From assembly GCF_030931715.1 (NCBI RefSeq), contig NZ_CP133261.1, forward strand, positions 2,582,643-2,646,642: a stretch of 64,000 nucleotides of DNA. The letters run 5' to 3'. Made by a program: the position numbers and the translations under genes. The notes under the pieces were generated by a model. The model searched no databases. It had not been told where the DNA came from and saw nothing but the letters and a program-made list of their open reading frames with translations. The first letter of the stretch is position 1. Every line of letters begins with the position of its first letter. This document shows positions 16,420-26,203 of this stretch, one piece after another. Origin of the DNA: Tissierella sp. MB52-C2 (GTDB lineage: Bacteria; Bacillota; Clostridia; Tissierellales; Tissierellaceae).

Positions 16420-17454
16420 ATGAATACGAAAAAGCTTATGGGTATTATTCTTTGTATTGCTATTGCAATATTAGCAACATATATAGGTGGCTTACAGAAT
16501 ATAGTTGGTGCTCCAATGATTGGTTTGTTCATAGGTATGCTTATATTAAATATAATGCCATCTATGGATAAAGAACTTAAATCTGGTGCATCTTATGCCG
16601 GAAAGAAGTTCTTAAAATGGGGAATTGTATTGGCTGGTGCAACTCTTAATTTCAAACAAGTGTTGGGTTATGGTGCTAAGGCATTACCATTACTTCTTTT
16701 TAATATTTGTTTATCATTTGCTGTTGCTTATTACGTAGGTAAAAAACTGGAATTATCAAAAAATACTTGTACATTAGTTGGTGGTGGTAGTTGTATATGT
16801 GGTGGTACTGCCATTGCTACTTTAGCATCTATTATTAAAGCAAAAGAAACTGAAATAGCTTATGCTATGACTGCAATATTTTTATTTGATATTTTAGCTG
16901 CACTAGCTTATCCTTATTTAGCTGGAGCTATGAACTTAACTGTAAACCAATTTGGTTTCTTAGCAGGGGCAGCAATCAATGATACTTCCAGTGTTGCTGC
17001 AGCTGAGGCTACTTACAATGTTTTAAATAATCTTGATTCAAGTTTAGCTATTACTATAAAACTTGCTAGAACCAGTTTATTAATTCTTGTCTCTATTATT
17101 GCTACCATCATAACTGTAAAAAATGCATCTAAAGCAAATCAAGATAGTGAAGAGCAAATGTCTATAGGTCAAACTGTTATGAAAGTTTTCCCTTGGTTCA
17201 TAGTTGTATTTTTGGGAATGGCTATTTTAAACACTGTAGGGTTATTTGAACTTATTCCTGGATCATCTAAATTCTTTAAAACTGGATATAAATTCTTAAT
17301 AACTACAGCATTAGCTGGTGTTGGATTTAAAATTCACTTCAAAGATCTTTTCACCAAAGGAACTAAACCTATTATACTAGGGGGATGTACATGGGCGGCT
17401 GTAGCCATATCTACATTATTGTTTATTACAATATTTGCTAACTATGTCGGTTAA
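16420..17454 (+). CDS. YeiH/PSE-family putative sulfate (sulfite) exporter
   Basis: 344-residue polytopic membrane protein from ATG at 16420, with AAGGGGGAG upstream; the ORF continues 20 codons further without a site. It has about ten hydrophobic segments and the family blocks GAPMIGLFIGM, the CxxxGGGSCICGGTAIAT loop and FLAGAAINDTSSVAAA. These fit the YeiH/Cons_hypoth698 family, annotated as putative sulfate exporters. The position behind a sulfite-type reductase and a LysR regulator suggests it disposes of sulfite or its products. The substrate is not shown by the sequence. Confidence 0.88.
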   Translation: MNTKKLMGIILCIAIAILATYIGGLQNIVGAPMIGLFIGMLILNIMPSMDKELKSGASYAGKKFLKWGIVLAGATLNFKQVLGYGAKALPLLLFNICLSFAVAYYVGKKLELSKNTCTLVGGGSCICGGTAIATLASIIKAKETEIAYAMTAIFLFDILAALAYPYLAGAMNLTVNQFGFLAGAAINDTSSVAAAEATYNVLNNLDSSLAITIKLARTSLLILVSIIATIITVKNASKANQDSEEQMSIGQTVMKVFPWFIVVFLGMAILNTVGLFELIPGSSKFFKTGYKFLITTALAGVGFKIHFKDLFTKGTKPIILGGCTWAAVAISTLLFITIFANYVG

Positions 17455-17458
17455 ATAT

Positions 17459-17488
17459 AAATGCTCTGAGTTTAAACTCAGAGCATTT
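17459..17488. terminator. Bidirectional terminator between yeiH-like gene and hemL
   Basis: Perfect palindrome AAATGCTCTGAGTTT and complement, between the convergent YeiH-like gene and hemL. It is flanked by T-rich sequence on the plus side. Confidence 0.85.
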
Positions 17489-17489
17489 A

Positions 17490-18782
17490 TTATTCTTTTA
17501 TTGATTTTAAGGCTTCATAATTTGATTTTATAGTATAATCTAAATCTTCTTGGCTAAAAGCTGCAGATAAAAACATACATTCAAATTGAGCTGGTGGAAG
17601 CATTATTCCCCTATTTAGCATTTCTCTAAAATATTTAGCATACATATCTGTACTACATTGCTGTACATCATCATAATTCTTAAATGGACCTTCTCCAAAG
17701 AATAAAGTAAGCATATTCTTAAATCTAACTATATTAGCTTTTACTCCTGTTTTTTTAATATTTTCTGCTATTCCTTCTTCCAGTTTAATAGCCATACTTT
17801 CCATCTTCTCATATATATCTTTATTGTCTTTAAGCAGTTTAATATTTTTATATCCCATATGCATTGCAAGTGGATTGCCTGAAAGAGTTCCCGCTTGATA
17901 TACTCCCCCTAGAGGAGATACTATTTCCATTATTTCTTTTTTTGCACCATAAGCTCCTACCGGAAATCCTCCACCTATTATTTTGCCAAAACAAGCTATA
18001 TCTGGATTTATTCCATAGACTTCACTAGCTCCACCATAGGCAATTCTAAATCCTGTAATTACTTCATCAAATATAAGTAAAGAACTATGTTCCTTTGTTA
18101 TTTCCCTTAATCCACTTAAGAACTCTTTTGTCCCTGGTACTAATCCCATATTACCTGCTACTGGCTCTACTATTATAGCTGCTATATCTTCTCCGTACTC
18201 TTCAAAAGTTTTTCTTATATCTTCTAAATCATTATATCTACATACTATAGTGTTTTTTACAATTTCTTCTGGTACTCCTAAACTTGTAGGTACACCATAG
18301 GTTATAGTTCCTGACCCTGATTTTACCAGTAGGGAATCACTATGTCCGTGATAACAGCCTTCAAATTTTACAATCTTATTTTTTCCTGTAAATCCCCTTG
18401 CCATTCTTATGGCACTCATAGTAGCCTCTGTACCTGAATTAACCATTCTAACCATATCTATGGCTGGATATGATTCTACAATTAATTTTGCCATATCTAC
18501 TTCAACTTTAGTAGGAAGCCCAAAACTTAATCCGTCATTTATTATATCTTCTATTCCTTCCATTAGTTCTTTGTTAGAATGTCCTAAAATAGCTGGACCC
18601 CAAGATCCAATATAGTCTATATAAACATTTCCATCTTCGTCCTCTATTCTGTTTCCATAACCCTTTTTTATAAACACTGGACCAGTATCTACTGATTTGA
18701 AGGCTCTAACAGGGCTATTTACTCCACCTGGAATGTACTTTAATCCTTCTTCATATATCTCTTTTGATTTTTCGAATTTCAA
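17490..18782 (-). CDS. hemL: Glutamate-1-semialdehyde 2,1-aminomutase
   Basis: 430 residues if TTG at 18782 is the start (AAGGGG at 8 bases, giving the usual MKFEKSKEI opening). An ATG at 18800 would add six residues but has no good site. It is a class-III PLP aminotransferase fold; the PLP lysine is in CFGKIIGGGFPVGAYG, with SGTEATMSAIRMAR at the active site and FDEVITGFR carrying the PLP Asp. It converts glutamate-1-semialdehyde to 5-aminolevulinate, the second step after HemA in the C5 pathway. It is the last gene of the hem operon. Confidence 0.96.
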   Translation of the reverse strand: MKFEKSKEIYEEGLKYIPGGVNSPVRAFKSVDTGPVFIKKGYGNRIEDEDGNVYIDYIGSWGPAILGHSNKELMEGIEDIINDGLSFGLPTKVEVDMAKLIVESYPAIDMVRMVNSGTEATMSAIRMARGFTGKNKIVKFEGCYHGHSDSLLVKSGSGTITYGVPTSLGVPEEIVKNTIVCRYNDLEDIRKTFEEYGEDIAAIIVEPVAGNMGLVPGTKEFLSGLREITKEHSSLLIFDEVITGFRIAYGGASEVYGINPDIACFGKIIGGGFPVGAYGAKKEIMEIVSPLGGVYQAGTLSGNPLAMHMGYKNIKLLKDNKDIYEKMESMAIKLEEGIAENIKKTGVKANIVRFKNMLTLFFGEGPFKNYDDVQQCSTDMYAKYFREMLNRGIMLPPAQFECMFLSAAFSQEDLDYTIKSNYEALKSIKE

Positions 18783-18802
18783 CTTAAGTTCCCCTTTCAT
18801 CT

Positions 18803-19762
18803 TTATTTAAGGTGTTTTGCCACGTCTTTAGCAAAATATGAAATAATTATATCTGCACCTGCTCTTTTAATTGAAGTTAAAGTTTCCATCAAAACTTCTT
18901 CTCCTACAATATTGTTATCTATTGCATTTTTTAACATAGAATATTCCCCACTTACATTATAAGCTACAATAGGAATATTAAAATTGCCTTTAATTCTTCT
19001 TATTATATCTAAATAGGAAAGAGCTGGTTTTACCATTACCATATCTGCACCTTCTTCTATATCATACATTACTTCTCTTAAAGCTTCATCTGAATTAGCT
19101 GGATCCATTTGATAAGACTTCCTATCTCCAAAACTTGGAGCAGAATCTGCAGCTTCTCTAAAAGGTCCATAATAAGCTGAAGCATATTTTGCACTATAGG
19201 CCATTATAGGAGTTGAAGTATATCCACTTTCATCTAATATATTTCTTATATATTCTATTCTTCCATCCATCATATCTGAAGGTGCTACCATATCTGCCCC
19301 TGCAACAACATGACTTAAGGCTATTTGTCCTAAATAAGGTAATGTTTTATCATTATCTACTGTTCCACAGTCCTCCAATATACCACAATGACCATGAGAT
19401 GTATATTCACACATACATATATCTGTTACTATGTAGATTTCAGGATAGTTTTTCTTTATTGCTCTTATGGCTCTTTGAATAATTCCATTATTACTATAAG
19501 CCTCAGAACCAACTTCATCCTTATGATCTGGTATTCCAAATAATAATATAGACTTTATTCCTAAGTCTAGAATTTCCTTTACTTCATCTAACACCATATC
19601 TACTGAAAAATGATATACTCCCTTCATAGAAGAAATTTCTTTCTTTATATTTTCCCCTTCTACTATAAATAAAGGATATATAAAATCATCTATGGATAAT
19701 TTTGTTTCTCTTACCATACTTCTAATGGCTGAATTTTTTCTTAATCTTCTAGTTCTATTCAC
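18803..19762 (-). CDS. hemB: Delta-aminolevulinic acid dehydratase (porphobilinogen synthase)
   Basis: 319 residues, GTG start with AAGGAG upstream. It condenses two 5-aminolevulinates into porphobilinogen. Schiff-base lysines are in [16 protein letters not shown] and [10 protein letters not shown]. The zinc-type cysteine cluster is present ([14 protein letters not shown]). It lies 4 bases from cobA-hemD and 20 bases before the chosen hemL start. Confidence 0.97.
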   Translation of the reverse strand: MNRTRRLRKNSAIRSMVRETKLSIDDFIYPLFIVEGENIKKEISSMKGVYHFSVDMVLDEVKEILDLGIKSILLFGIPDHKDEVGSEAYSNNGIIQRAIRAIKKNYPEIYIVTDICMCEYTSHGHCGILEDCGTVDNDKTLPYLGQIALSHVVAGADMVAPSDMMDGRIEYIRNILDESGYTSTPIMAYSAKYASAYYGPFREAADSAPSFGDRKSYQMDPANSDEALREVMYDIEEGADMVMVKPALSYLDIIRRIKGNFNIPIVAYNVSGEYSMLKNAIDNNIVGEEVLMETLTSIKRAGADIIISYFAKDVAKHLK

Positions 19763-19766
19763 TTTA

Positions 19767-21266
19767 TCACTTCTCCTTAATTAAGAGTTCTAATATACCA
19801 TCTATGGTATATTCTTTAGCTTGTTTATATACAGAATAACCTGCTTCTTCAATGGTTTTAGTAGTTATTGGCCCTATGGATACTATCTTACCCTTTTCTA
19901 AAGCAGGACCAACATCTTCTTTAAGTATTTCACTAAAGTTAGTAAAGGTAGATGATGATGTAAATAATAAATAGTAAGAGTCTAGGTCATTTAATGTATC
20001 CATTATTTCTTCTTTATTTTCTTCATCTTTTACAGTATGGTATATTTTTAAATCATTTATTGTGGCTATTTGAGAAAGTTCATTTATTAATTCATTTCTA
20101 CCTATTTTGGCTCTAGGAATCAGTACATTATCTTCCTTAGATAAAACTTTACTTAATTCATCAATTAAACCTTCTGCTACAAATTCATTTGGAATTATAT
20201 CTGGATTTATTCCATATTTGCCTATGGCTGCAGCTGTTTTTGGACCTACGGCTGCTATTTCTATATTAGCTAAAGTTCTTATATCCATTCCTAACTGGAA
20301 AAACCTTTGGAAGAATATGTTAACTCCATTAACACTTGTAAATATTAAGTAAGAATAATTTGTTATGTTTCTTATGGATTTATCTAATTCTTCATTTGGA
20401 CTTATTTTCTCTACTTTTATAGTTGGAAAAGAAATTACATTTCCACCTAGTTCTTCTATTTTATTTATGGTTTCACTGGCATAAGATTTTTCCCTAGTAA
20501 TTACTATATTTTTTCCTAATAAAGGCTTGTTTTCAAAGAAATTCAACTTTTCTCTTAATCCTACTACATCACCTACTACGATTAGACTTGGTGGCTTAAT
20601 GTTTTCTTCTATGGCTTTATCATATATATTAGATAATGTTCCTATAACAGTTTTTTGACTTAAAGTAGTCCCCCAGTTTATAATTGCGGCTGGCGTGTCT
20701 TTACATTTCCCATTTTTCATTAAGTTTTCAGATATATTCTTTAAATTTGAAACCCCCATTAAAAATACTAAAGTTCCTTTTAAAGCCGACAAGGATTTCC
20801 AGTCAAGTTCCTCTTCTTCATCCTTTAAATGCCCTGTAATTACATGAAAAGAGGTAGCTATGTCCCTATGGGTAATAGGTATACCTGCATAACAAAGTCC
20901 ACCTATGGCAGAAGTAACACCAGGTACTACCTCAAATTCTATTCCTCTGTCATAAAGATAGATACCTTCTTCTCCCCCTCTTCCAAATACATAGGGGTCT
21001 CCACCTTTAAGTCTTACCACTAGATTTCCGTCTTTTGCCTCTTGATAGATTATTTCATTTATTTCATCTTGAGTCTTTACATGATTCTTTGAAGCTTTTC
21101 CCACATATATAAGTTTAGCATCCCTTTTAATATGGTCTAAAAGCTTTGGACTAGCTAATCTATCATAAACTACTACATCTGCTTTTTTTAAGTAAGACAA
21201 TCCTTTTAGTGTGATTAAATCTGGATCTCCTGGCCCTGCTCCTATTAGGTAAACTTTACCCTTCAT
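19767..21266 (-). CDS. cobA: Fused uroporphyrinogen-III C-methyltransferase / uroporphyrinogen-III synthase
   Basis: 499 residues with two enzymes in one chain. Residues about 1-245 are the SAM-dependent methyltransferase ([51 protein letters not shown]) that makes precorrin-2. Residues about 255-499 are the HemD synthase ([26 protein letters not shown], and the [13 protein letters not shown] end motif). The CobA-HemD fusion is common in Clostridia and channels hydroxymethylbilane to siroheme or cobalamin rather than heme. It overlaps hemC by 4 bases. Confidence 0.96.
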   Translation of the reverse strand: MKGKVYLIGAGPGDPDLITLKGLSYLKKADVVVYDRLASPKLLDHIKRDAKLIYVGKASKNHVKTQDEINEIIYQEAKDGNLVVRLKGGDPYVFGRGGEEGIYLYDRGIEFEVVPGVTSAIGGLCYAGIPITHRDIATSFHVITGHLKDEEEELDWKSLSALKGTLVFLMGVSNLKNISENLMKNGKCKDTPAAIINWGTTLSQKTVIGTLSNIYDKAIEENIKPPSLIVVGDVVGLREKLNFFENKPLLGKNIVITREKSYASETINKIEELGGNVISFPTIKVEKISPNEELDKSIRNITNYSYLIFTSVNGVNIFFQRFFQLGMDIRTLANIEIAAVGPKTAAAIGKYGINPDIIPNEFVAEGLIDELSKVLSKEDNVLIPRAKIGRNELINELSQIATINDLKIYHTVKDEENKEEIMDTLNDLDSYYLLFTSSSTFTNFSEILKEDVGPALEKGKIVSIGPITTKTIEEAGYSVYKQAKEYTIDGILELLIKEK

Positions 21267-22165
21267 ATTATATTCACCTCTTTTAATATTTCCTTAGCTA
21301 AAGATTCCCCTAAAGCTTCTCCTTGATTTATATCCCCTTCTATGGATTTTCTTACTAACTTTTCTCCGTTTGCTGTGCCTAATAAACCTTCTAAACGGAT
21401 TTTCCCCTCCTTAACTTCACAATATGCTCCTACTGGAATAGTACAACTTCCTCCTACTGCCTTAAGAAAAACCCTTTCAACTTTACATTGTATTCCCGTT
21501 TCTTCGTGGGCTATACTTTTTAAAATTTCTTCTAATTCATGGTTATCTTCCCTAATTTCAATGGCTAGAATTCCTTGAGTAGGGGATGGTAAAACTATAT
21601 CTTTATCTAAATAAACCATATTTTCACCTAATTCTAGACCTAGTCTATGAATTCCTGCTGCTGCTAATATTACTCCATCTAAGTTTTCTGTATATATTTT
21701 ACTTATTCTAGTCTCTATATTTCCCCTTATACCTACTACTTCTAAATCTGGTCTATAGTTTAATATTTGATATTTTCTTCGTTTGCTTCCTGTACCTATT
21801 ACTCCACCTCTTGGTATATCATTAATGCTTTTTAGTCCTTCTCTTAGAACTAATACGTCCCTATAGTCCTCTCTTATTGGAGAAAAGGATAACTTTAGTC
21901 CCTTGGGGAGTTCTCCTGGCATATCTTTCATACTATGAATTGCCATATGAATTGTATTATCTAATAGCTCTTTTTCTATTTCTTTTATAAATATTTCCTT
22001 TCCACCTAATTTATCTATGGGTATATCCTTTAATATATCGCCTTTTGTTTTTATTACTTTAACTTCAAATTCTATTTCTGGATGAACTTTTTTTATACTA
22101 TCTATAACCATATTGGTCTGTGTAAGGGCAAGATTACTTCCTCTACTTCCTACTATTATTTTCAT
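21263..22165 (-). CDS. hemC: Porphobilinogen deaminase (hydroxymethylbilane synthase)
   Basis: 300 residues. It polymerises four porphobilinogens on a dipyrromethane cofactor. Visible blocks are VGSRGSNLALTQTN, HSMKDMP (catalytic Asp region), GTGSKRRKYQIL (substrate arginines) and the dipyrromethane-linking Cys in GGSCTIPVGAY. ATG with AAGGAG upstream. It is in the middle of the hem operon and slightly short at the C-terminus, but complete. Confidence 0.97.
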   Translation of the reverse strand: MKIIVGSRGSNLALTQTNMVIDSIKKVHPEIEFEVKVIKTKGDILKDIPIDKLGGKEIFIKEIEKELLDNTIHMAIHSMKDMPGELPKGLKLSFSPIREDYRDVLVLREGLKSINDIPRGGVIGTGSKRRKYQILNYRPDLEVVGIRGNIETRISKIYTENLDGVILAAAGIHRLGLELGENMVYLDKDIVLPSPTQGILAIEIREDNHELEEILKSIAHEETGIQCKVERVFLKAVGGSCTIPVGAYCEVKEGKIRLEGLLGTANGEKLVRKSIEGDINQGEALGESLAKEILKEVNII

Positions 22166-22187
22166 ATTATCAGTGCTCCTTATAGTT

Positions 22188-22784
22188 CTATTTTTCTAAC
22201 TCCTTTAAAAACTCCTTTAAATCAACAATATTTAATTCTAAAGCCTTATCCATAATTTCTTTTGTTTTATGTGAGTAATTATCTAAAGTTATCCTACGTA
22301 TTTCTTCTAAGATAATCATATATTCCTTGTCGAACTTCTTATATTTTTTTTCCATATCTATTCTGATTTTTTTACTTAAGTAAGGAAAGCTACCTAATGT
22401 GGAAATAGAAATAGTTAAATTATCGTTATTTATAATAGATGATGTAATAAAATCAGACTCATCTTTGCTATCTACTATATTCACTAGTATATTTAAATTA
22501 TTACAATCCTCTCCGATTTCCTTATTTGTCATTCTAGAAGATGTAGCCCCTATTACTAGAAAAGCATCTTCAATATATTTTTTATTATAAATATCGTATA
22601 TAAGTTCAATGTTTTCTTTATACTCTTTCTGTAGATCCTTAAAATCATCTATAATCTTAGGACTTACCACTCTTACAGTTCCGCCAAATTCTAAAAGTTT
22701 TTTTACTTTCCTATAGGCTACTTGTCCACCACCTACTACAATAATTAACTTATTTTCAATTTTTAGCATTATTGGATAAAACAT
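22188..22784 (-). CDS. Precorrin-2 dehydrogenase / siroheme synthase N-terminal-type
   Basis: 198 residues of the Met8p/SirC/CysG-N family. The Rossmann motif VVGGGQVAYRKVKKLLEFG (about 14-33) binds NAD+, and the catalytic Asp is expected in the VNIVDSKDESDF stretch. It oxidises precorrin-2 to sirohydrochlorin and may insert iron. It lies between hemA and hemC and is followed by CobA-HemD, so the operon can make siroheme completely from glutamyl-tRNA. This is the cofactor needed by the reductase encoded at 15330-16283. The chain is short after residue 150, which is common in clostridial members. Confidence 0.9.
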   Translation of the reverse strand: MFYPIMLKIENKLIIVVGGGQVAYRKVKKLLEFGGTVRVVSPKIIDDFKDLQKEYKENIELIYDIYNKKYIEDAFLVIGATSSRMTNKEIGEDCNNLNILVNIVDSKDESDFITSSIINNDNLTISISTLGSFPYLSKKIRIDMEKKYKKFDKEYMIILEEIRRITLDNYSHKTKEIMDKALELNIVDLKEFLKELEK

Positions 22785-22793
22785 AGATCACCT

Positions 22794-24026
22794 CTATATT
22801 TCAAAGATTTTTTTCATTACTTCTATATATTCTTCTGAATCTTCATTGTTTATTTGCTTTAAGACCTTTATAGGTTCCCTTATAATCTTTTTTAAAGCAG
22901 ACATAACCATTTTATCTACTATTTTTTTATCTCTCTTGTTTAAATCTACCTTCCGATTAATATAGTTCATAGTTTCTTCCTTTATGGAATTACATCTATT
23001 ATTTAAAGATTCTATAATAGGATCTACATTTATAGTATTTATCCACTCCATATACTTGTCCACATCAGAATTAATAATTTCTATGGCCTGTTCTGAAAGT
23101 CTTTTTCTTCTTAATAAGTTTATTTCTGATACTCTCTGCAAATCATCATTATGGTATAATATTATATTTTCATCTTCACCAACTGTAGAGTCCACATCTC
23201 TAGGAAGAGCTAAATCTAATATATATATTTTTTTATTTCTCTTTTTCATATGTTCTTTCATTATAATAGTATGGGGTGCAGAAGTTGCTGTAATTAAAAT
23301 ATCTACATCTTCTATTACTTCATATCTCTCTTCATATTTTATTGCTATTAAATTATTAAATTCCTTAAATATTTCCTTCATCTTTTCATAGGTTCTATTA
23401 GTTAAATAAATCTCTTTCAAATCTTCTTCATATAAGTATCTAATGGCCAATGTACTCATTTTCCCAGTACCTATTACAAGAGCTTTTTTATCCCTTAAGG
23501 AACCTATTTCTTTTTTCAAAAGATTTATACCTATATAGCTAGTTGATAAGGGTATTTCAGAGATCTTTAGAAGATTTCTTATTTTCTTCCCTTCACATAT
23601 TGCGTCCATAAATAATCTGTTTAAGACCTTTTTGCTAAATCCTAGTTCCATGGAAAAATTCATGGCATCTCTTATTTGCCCTAGTATCTGATCTTCACCT
23701 AGTATCATGGAATCTAGTCCTGCTGATACCATATATAAATGAATAACTGCTTTCTTTCCCTTTTTAACAAATATGTAATCTTCAGACTTAGGAAAATTGA
23801 AAAATTCCTTATAAAACTCTATTACTTCTTTAACGGAGCTTTCTATATCTTCACTGGCTATATATATTTCACTTCTATTACAAGTAGAGATAATTATTAA
23901 TTCTTTACTAGATTTATCTAGTATTAAATCTGCTCCTTCGATTTTCATAGACTCAGTAAAAGAAAATACTTCCCTAACTTGTATTGGAGAATTATTATGA
24001 TTTATTCCTATTACTGCAACTTCCAT
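22794..24026 (-). CDS. hemA: Glutamyl-tRNA reductase
   Basis: 410 residues. It reduces Glu-tRNA(Glu) to glutamate-1-semialdehyde with NADPH, the entry step of the C5 tetrapyrrole pathway. Conserved elements are GINHNNSPIQVRE, the nucleophilic Cys in LIIISTCNRSEIY (about residue 50), GLDSMILGEDQILGQIRDA, the NADPH site ALVIGTGKMSTLAIRYL and LDLALPRDVD. It is first in the hem operon, with GGAGG before the ATG. I see no riboswitch or T-box in the 180-base upstream gap. Confidence 0.97.
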   Translation of the reverse strand: MEVAVIGINHNNSPIQVREVFSFTESMKIEGADLILDKSSKELIIISTCNRSEIYIASEDIESSVKEVIEFYKEFFNFPKSEDYIFVKKGKKAVIHLYMVSAGLDSMILGEDQILGQIRDAMNFSMELGFSKKVLNRLFMDAICEGKKIRNLLKISEIPLSTSYIGINLLKKEIGSLRDKKALVIGTGKMSTLAIRYLYEEDLKEIYLTNRTYEKMKEIFKEFNNLIAIKYEERYEVIEDVDILITATSAPHTIIMKEHMKKRNKKIYILDLALPRDVDSTVGEDENIILYHNDDLQRVSEINLLRRKRLSEQAIEIINSDVDKYMEWINTINVDPIIESLNNRCNSIKEETMNYINRKVDLNKRDKKIVDKMVMSALKKIIREPIKVLKQINNEDSEEYIEVMKKIFEI

Positions 24027-24153
24027 CCTTATCCTCCTACCTTTGAATTTACCTTTATTCTTAATTTTATTCTAATTCTATCATATTGTAAAATCTAATA
24101 TTTAACAAGCTTTTATGTAATGTATATTATTATATATGTCATTGATATATATA

Positions 24154-24199
24154 ATAATACAACAGACCTTCATGTGTTCATGAAGGTCTGTTGTATTAT
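24154..24199. terminator. Terminator between ligA and hemA
   Basis: Twenty-one-base stem (ATAATACAACAGACCTTCATG and complement) with a 4-base loop, just past the ligA stop. A T7 run flanks the plus side. Confidence 0.8.
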
Positions 24200-24207
24200 A
24201 CGTTTTT

Positions 24208-26199
24208 TTATTGGTTTTGAACTATAAACTCTCCATTACTAACTCTAACTATTTGAATTCCCAATTCTACAGCTTTATCATACTTAGACCCTGGATCTTC
24301 TCCTACTATTACATAGTCAGTTTTTTTACTAACGGAGCCTGTTACTTTACCACCCATTTTTTCTACCATATCCTTTATCTCGTTTCTGCCTAATCCCTCT
24401 ATAGTCCCTGTAATAACTACTGTTTTGTCTGTAAATATAGATTCTTCTATTTCTACTTCTTCAAAATATGGATTTACTCCTTCAGACAATAGTTTATCGA
24501 GACTTTCCAGTATCCTATCATCATGGAAAAACTCCAATATACTGTTGGCAATGATTTCTCCAACTTCTCCTACTGTTATTAATTCTTCATGGCTTGCATT
24601 TTTAAGGTTATCTAAAGATTTAAAATGGTTTGCTAAATCGTTTGCTGTCTTTATTCCAACATTATTTATCCCTAAAGCATATATAAAAGAACCTAAATCT
24701 ATATGTTTTGATTTTTCTATTGCCTCTAATAAATTATTTGTTTTCTTTTCCTTAAATCCTTCTAATTTAATTAAATCTTCATATTTTACTTCATATATCT
24801 CAGGTAAATCCACTATGTTTAATTCATCCAATAGCTTTTCTGCAGTTTTTTCACTAAATCCTTCTATATTCATAGCATCACGACTGGCAAAATGGACTAG
24901 TCTAGATACTAGCTGCGGCTTACAGGAAAGTGAGTTTGGACAAAATATATGAACTCCATTTTGAATTAATTCAGAATCACAAGCTGGACAATGGGTTGGC
25001 TTTTCTATTTCAAAAGTTTCCTCATCCGTCTCTAAAGTTCCCAATATTTCTGGAATAACATCGTTAGATCTTCTAATAAGAACCCTTGAATTTAACTTAA
25101 CACCTTTTCGTAGAATATCATCATAGTTATTTAATGTGGCTCTTCTAACTGTAACTCCACCAATATCCACTGGCTCAAGTAAGGCAGTAGGTGTTACTTT
25201 AGATGTTCTACCTACGTTCCATACTACTTCTAAAAGTTTAGTTGATGTTTCTTCCGCTTCAAATTTATAGGCTATTGCCCATCTAGGAAACCTATTAGTA
25301 AATCCTAAGACTTCTCTAGTTCTTATATCATCTATTTTTATAACTAATCCATCTGTTAAGAGATCTATATTGTGTCTTTCTTCCCTTATGATTTCTATTT
25401 CTTCAATTACTCCATTTATGGAATCAAATTCTTTAGCATATGGAAATACAGGGAATCTATTTTCTTTTAGGAATTCCAATATCTCCACATGCCTTTGGAA
25501 GGCTTTTCCTTCTATATATGAGATATTATAAAAATAAGCTGTAAGATTTCTTTCTGCTGTAACCCTTGAATCTAAGTTCCTTAAAGCTCCTGCTGCTGCA
25601 TTTCTAGCATTTTTTAGAGGTTCAGAGGCTGTCCTATTATACTCTTCTAATGCTGATAATGGCATTAATCCTTCTCCATGTACCTCCATAGTCCCCTTAA
25701 AATCAATTTTTAGAGGAATAGATTTTATTGTTTTAAGTTGAGGTAAAATTGCTTCACCTACAGTTCCATTTCCTCTTGTTGCCCCTTCTACTAATAGCCC
25801 ATCTCTATAGGTAAGATTTATAGTCAGTCCATCAAATTTATATTCAACTATATATTTAGGCTCTGGTAATTTATCTGTATTTTCCCTATTATAGTCTCCT
25901 ATTAGTTTTCTAACTCTATTATCCCAGCTAATTAATTCTTCTACACTTTGACTCTTATCTAAACTCCATAGCCTACCTAAATGAGTATGTTTTTCAAACT
26001 TATCTACTAGTTCTCCACCTACCCTTTGTGTTGGAGAGTAGGAATAAATTATTCCTGTAGTATTTTCTAAATGTACTAACTCATCATATAATAAATCATA
26101 TTCTTTGTCGGTTAATTTAGGTTCGTCTAATGTATAGTAATGATAATTTAAATCATTGATTATTTCAATAAGTTCATCTATTCTTTTTTCTTCATTCAT
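24208..26199 (-). CDS. ligA: NAD-dependent DNA ligase
   Basis: 663 residues, full length. The adenylation lysine is in VEYKFDGLTINL (about 115), with motifs GATRGNGTVGE, RNAAAGALRNLD and KFEAEE. It then has the OB fold, four zinc cysteines (HCPACDSELIQ...FCPN...SCK), a helix-hairpin-helix region and a C-terminal BRCT domain (FTDKTVVITGTIEGLGRNEI...). It seals nicks in replication and repair. It lies 4 bases after pcrA and is co-transcribed, the usual pcrA-ligA pair of Firmicutes. Confidence 0.97.
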   Translation of the reverse strand: MNEEKRIDELIEIINDLNYHYYTLDEPKLTDKEYDLLYDELVHLENTTGIIYSYSPTQRVGGELVDKFEKHTHLGRLWSLDKSQSVEELISWDNRVRKLIGDYNRENTDKLPEPKYIVEYKFDGLTINLTYRDGLLVEGATRGNGTVGEAILPQLKTIKSIPLKIDFKGTMEVHGEGLMPLSALEEYNRTASEPLKNARNAAAGALRNLDSRVTAERNLTAYFYNISYIEGKAFQRHVEILEFLKENRFPVFPYAKEFDSINGVIEEIEIIREERHNIDLLTDGLVIKIDDIRTREVLGFTNRFPRWAIAYKFEAEETSTKLLEVVWNVGRTSKVTPTALLEPVDIGGVTVRRATLNNYDDILRKGVKLNSRVLIRRSNDVIPEILGTLETDEETFEIEKPTHCPACDSELIQNGVHIFCPNSLSCKPQLVSRLVHFASRDAMNIEGFSEKTAEKLLDELNIVDLPEIYEVKYEDLIKLEGFKEKKTNNLLEAIEKSKHIDLGSFIYALGINNVGIKTANDLANHFKSLDNLKNASHEELITVGEVGEIIANSILEFFHDDRILESLDKLLSEGVNPYFEEVEIEESIFTDKTVVITGTIEGLGRNEIKDMVEKMGGKVTGSVSKKTDYVIVGEDPGSKYDKAVELGIQIVRVSNGEFIVQNQ

Positions 26200-26203
26200 A
26201 AAA

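Noticed and set aside
19213-19482. 89-codon plus-strand frame within hemB
   Set aside because: It is a shadow of the conserved hemB reading frame.
24027-24207. Cobalamin, T-box or other riboswitch before hemA
   Set aside because: Only the ligA-side terminator hairpin is visible; no conserved aptamer blocks were found.
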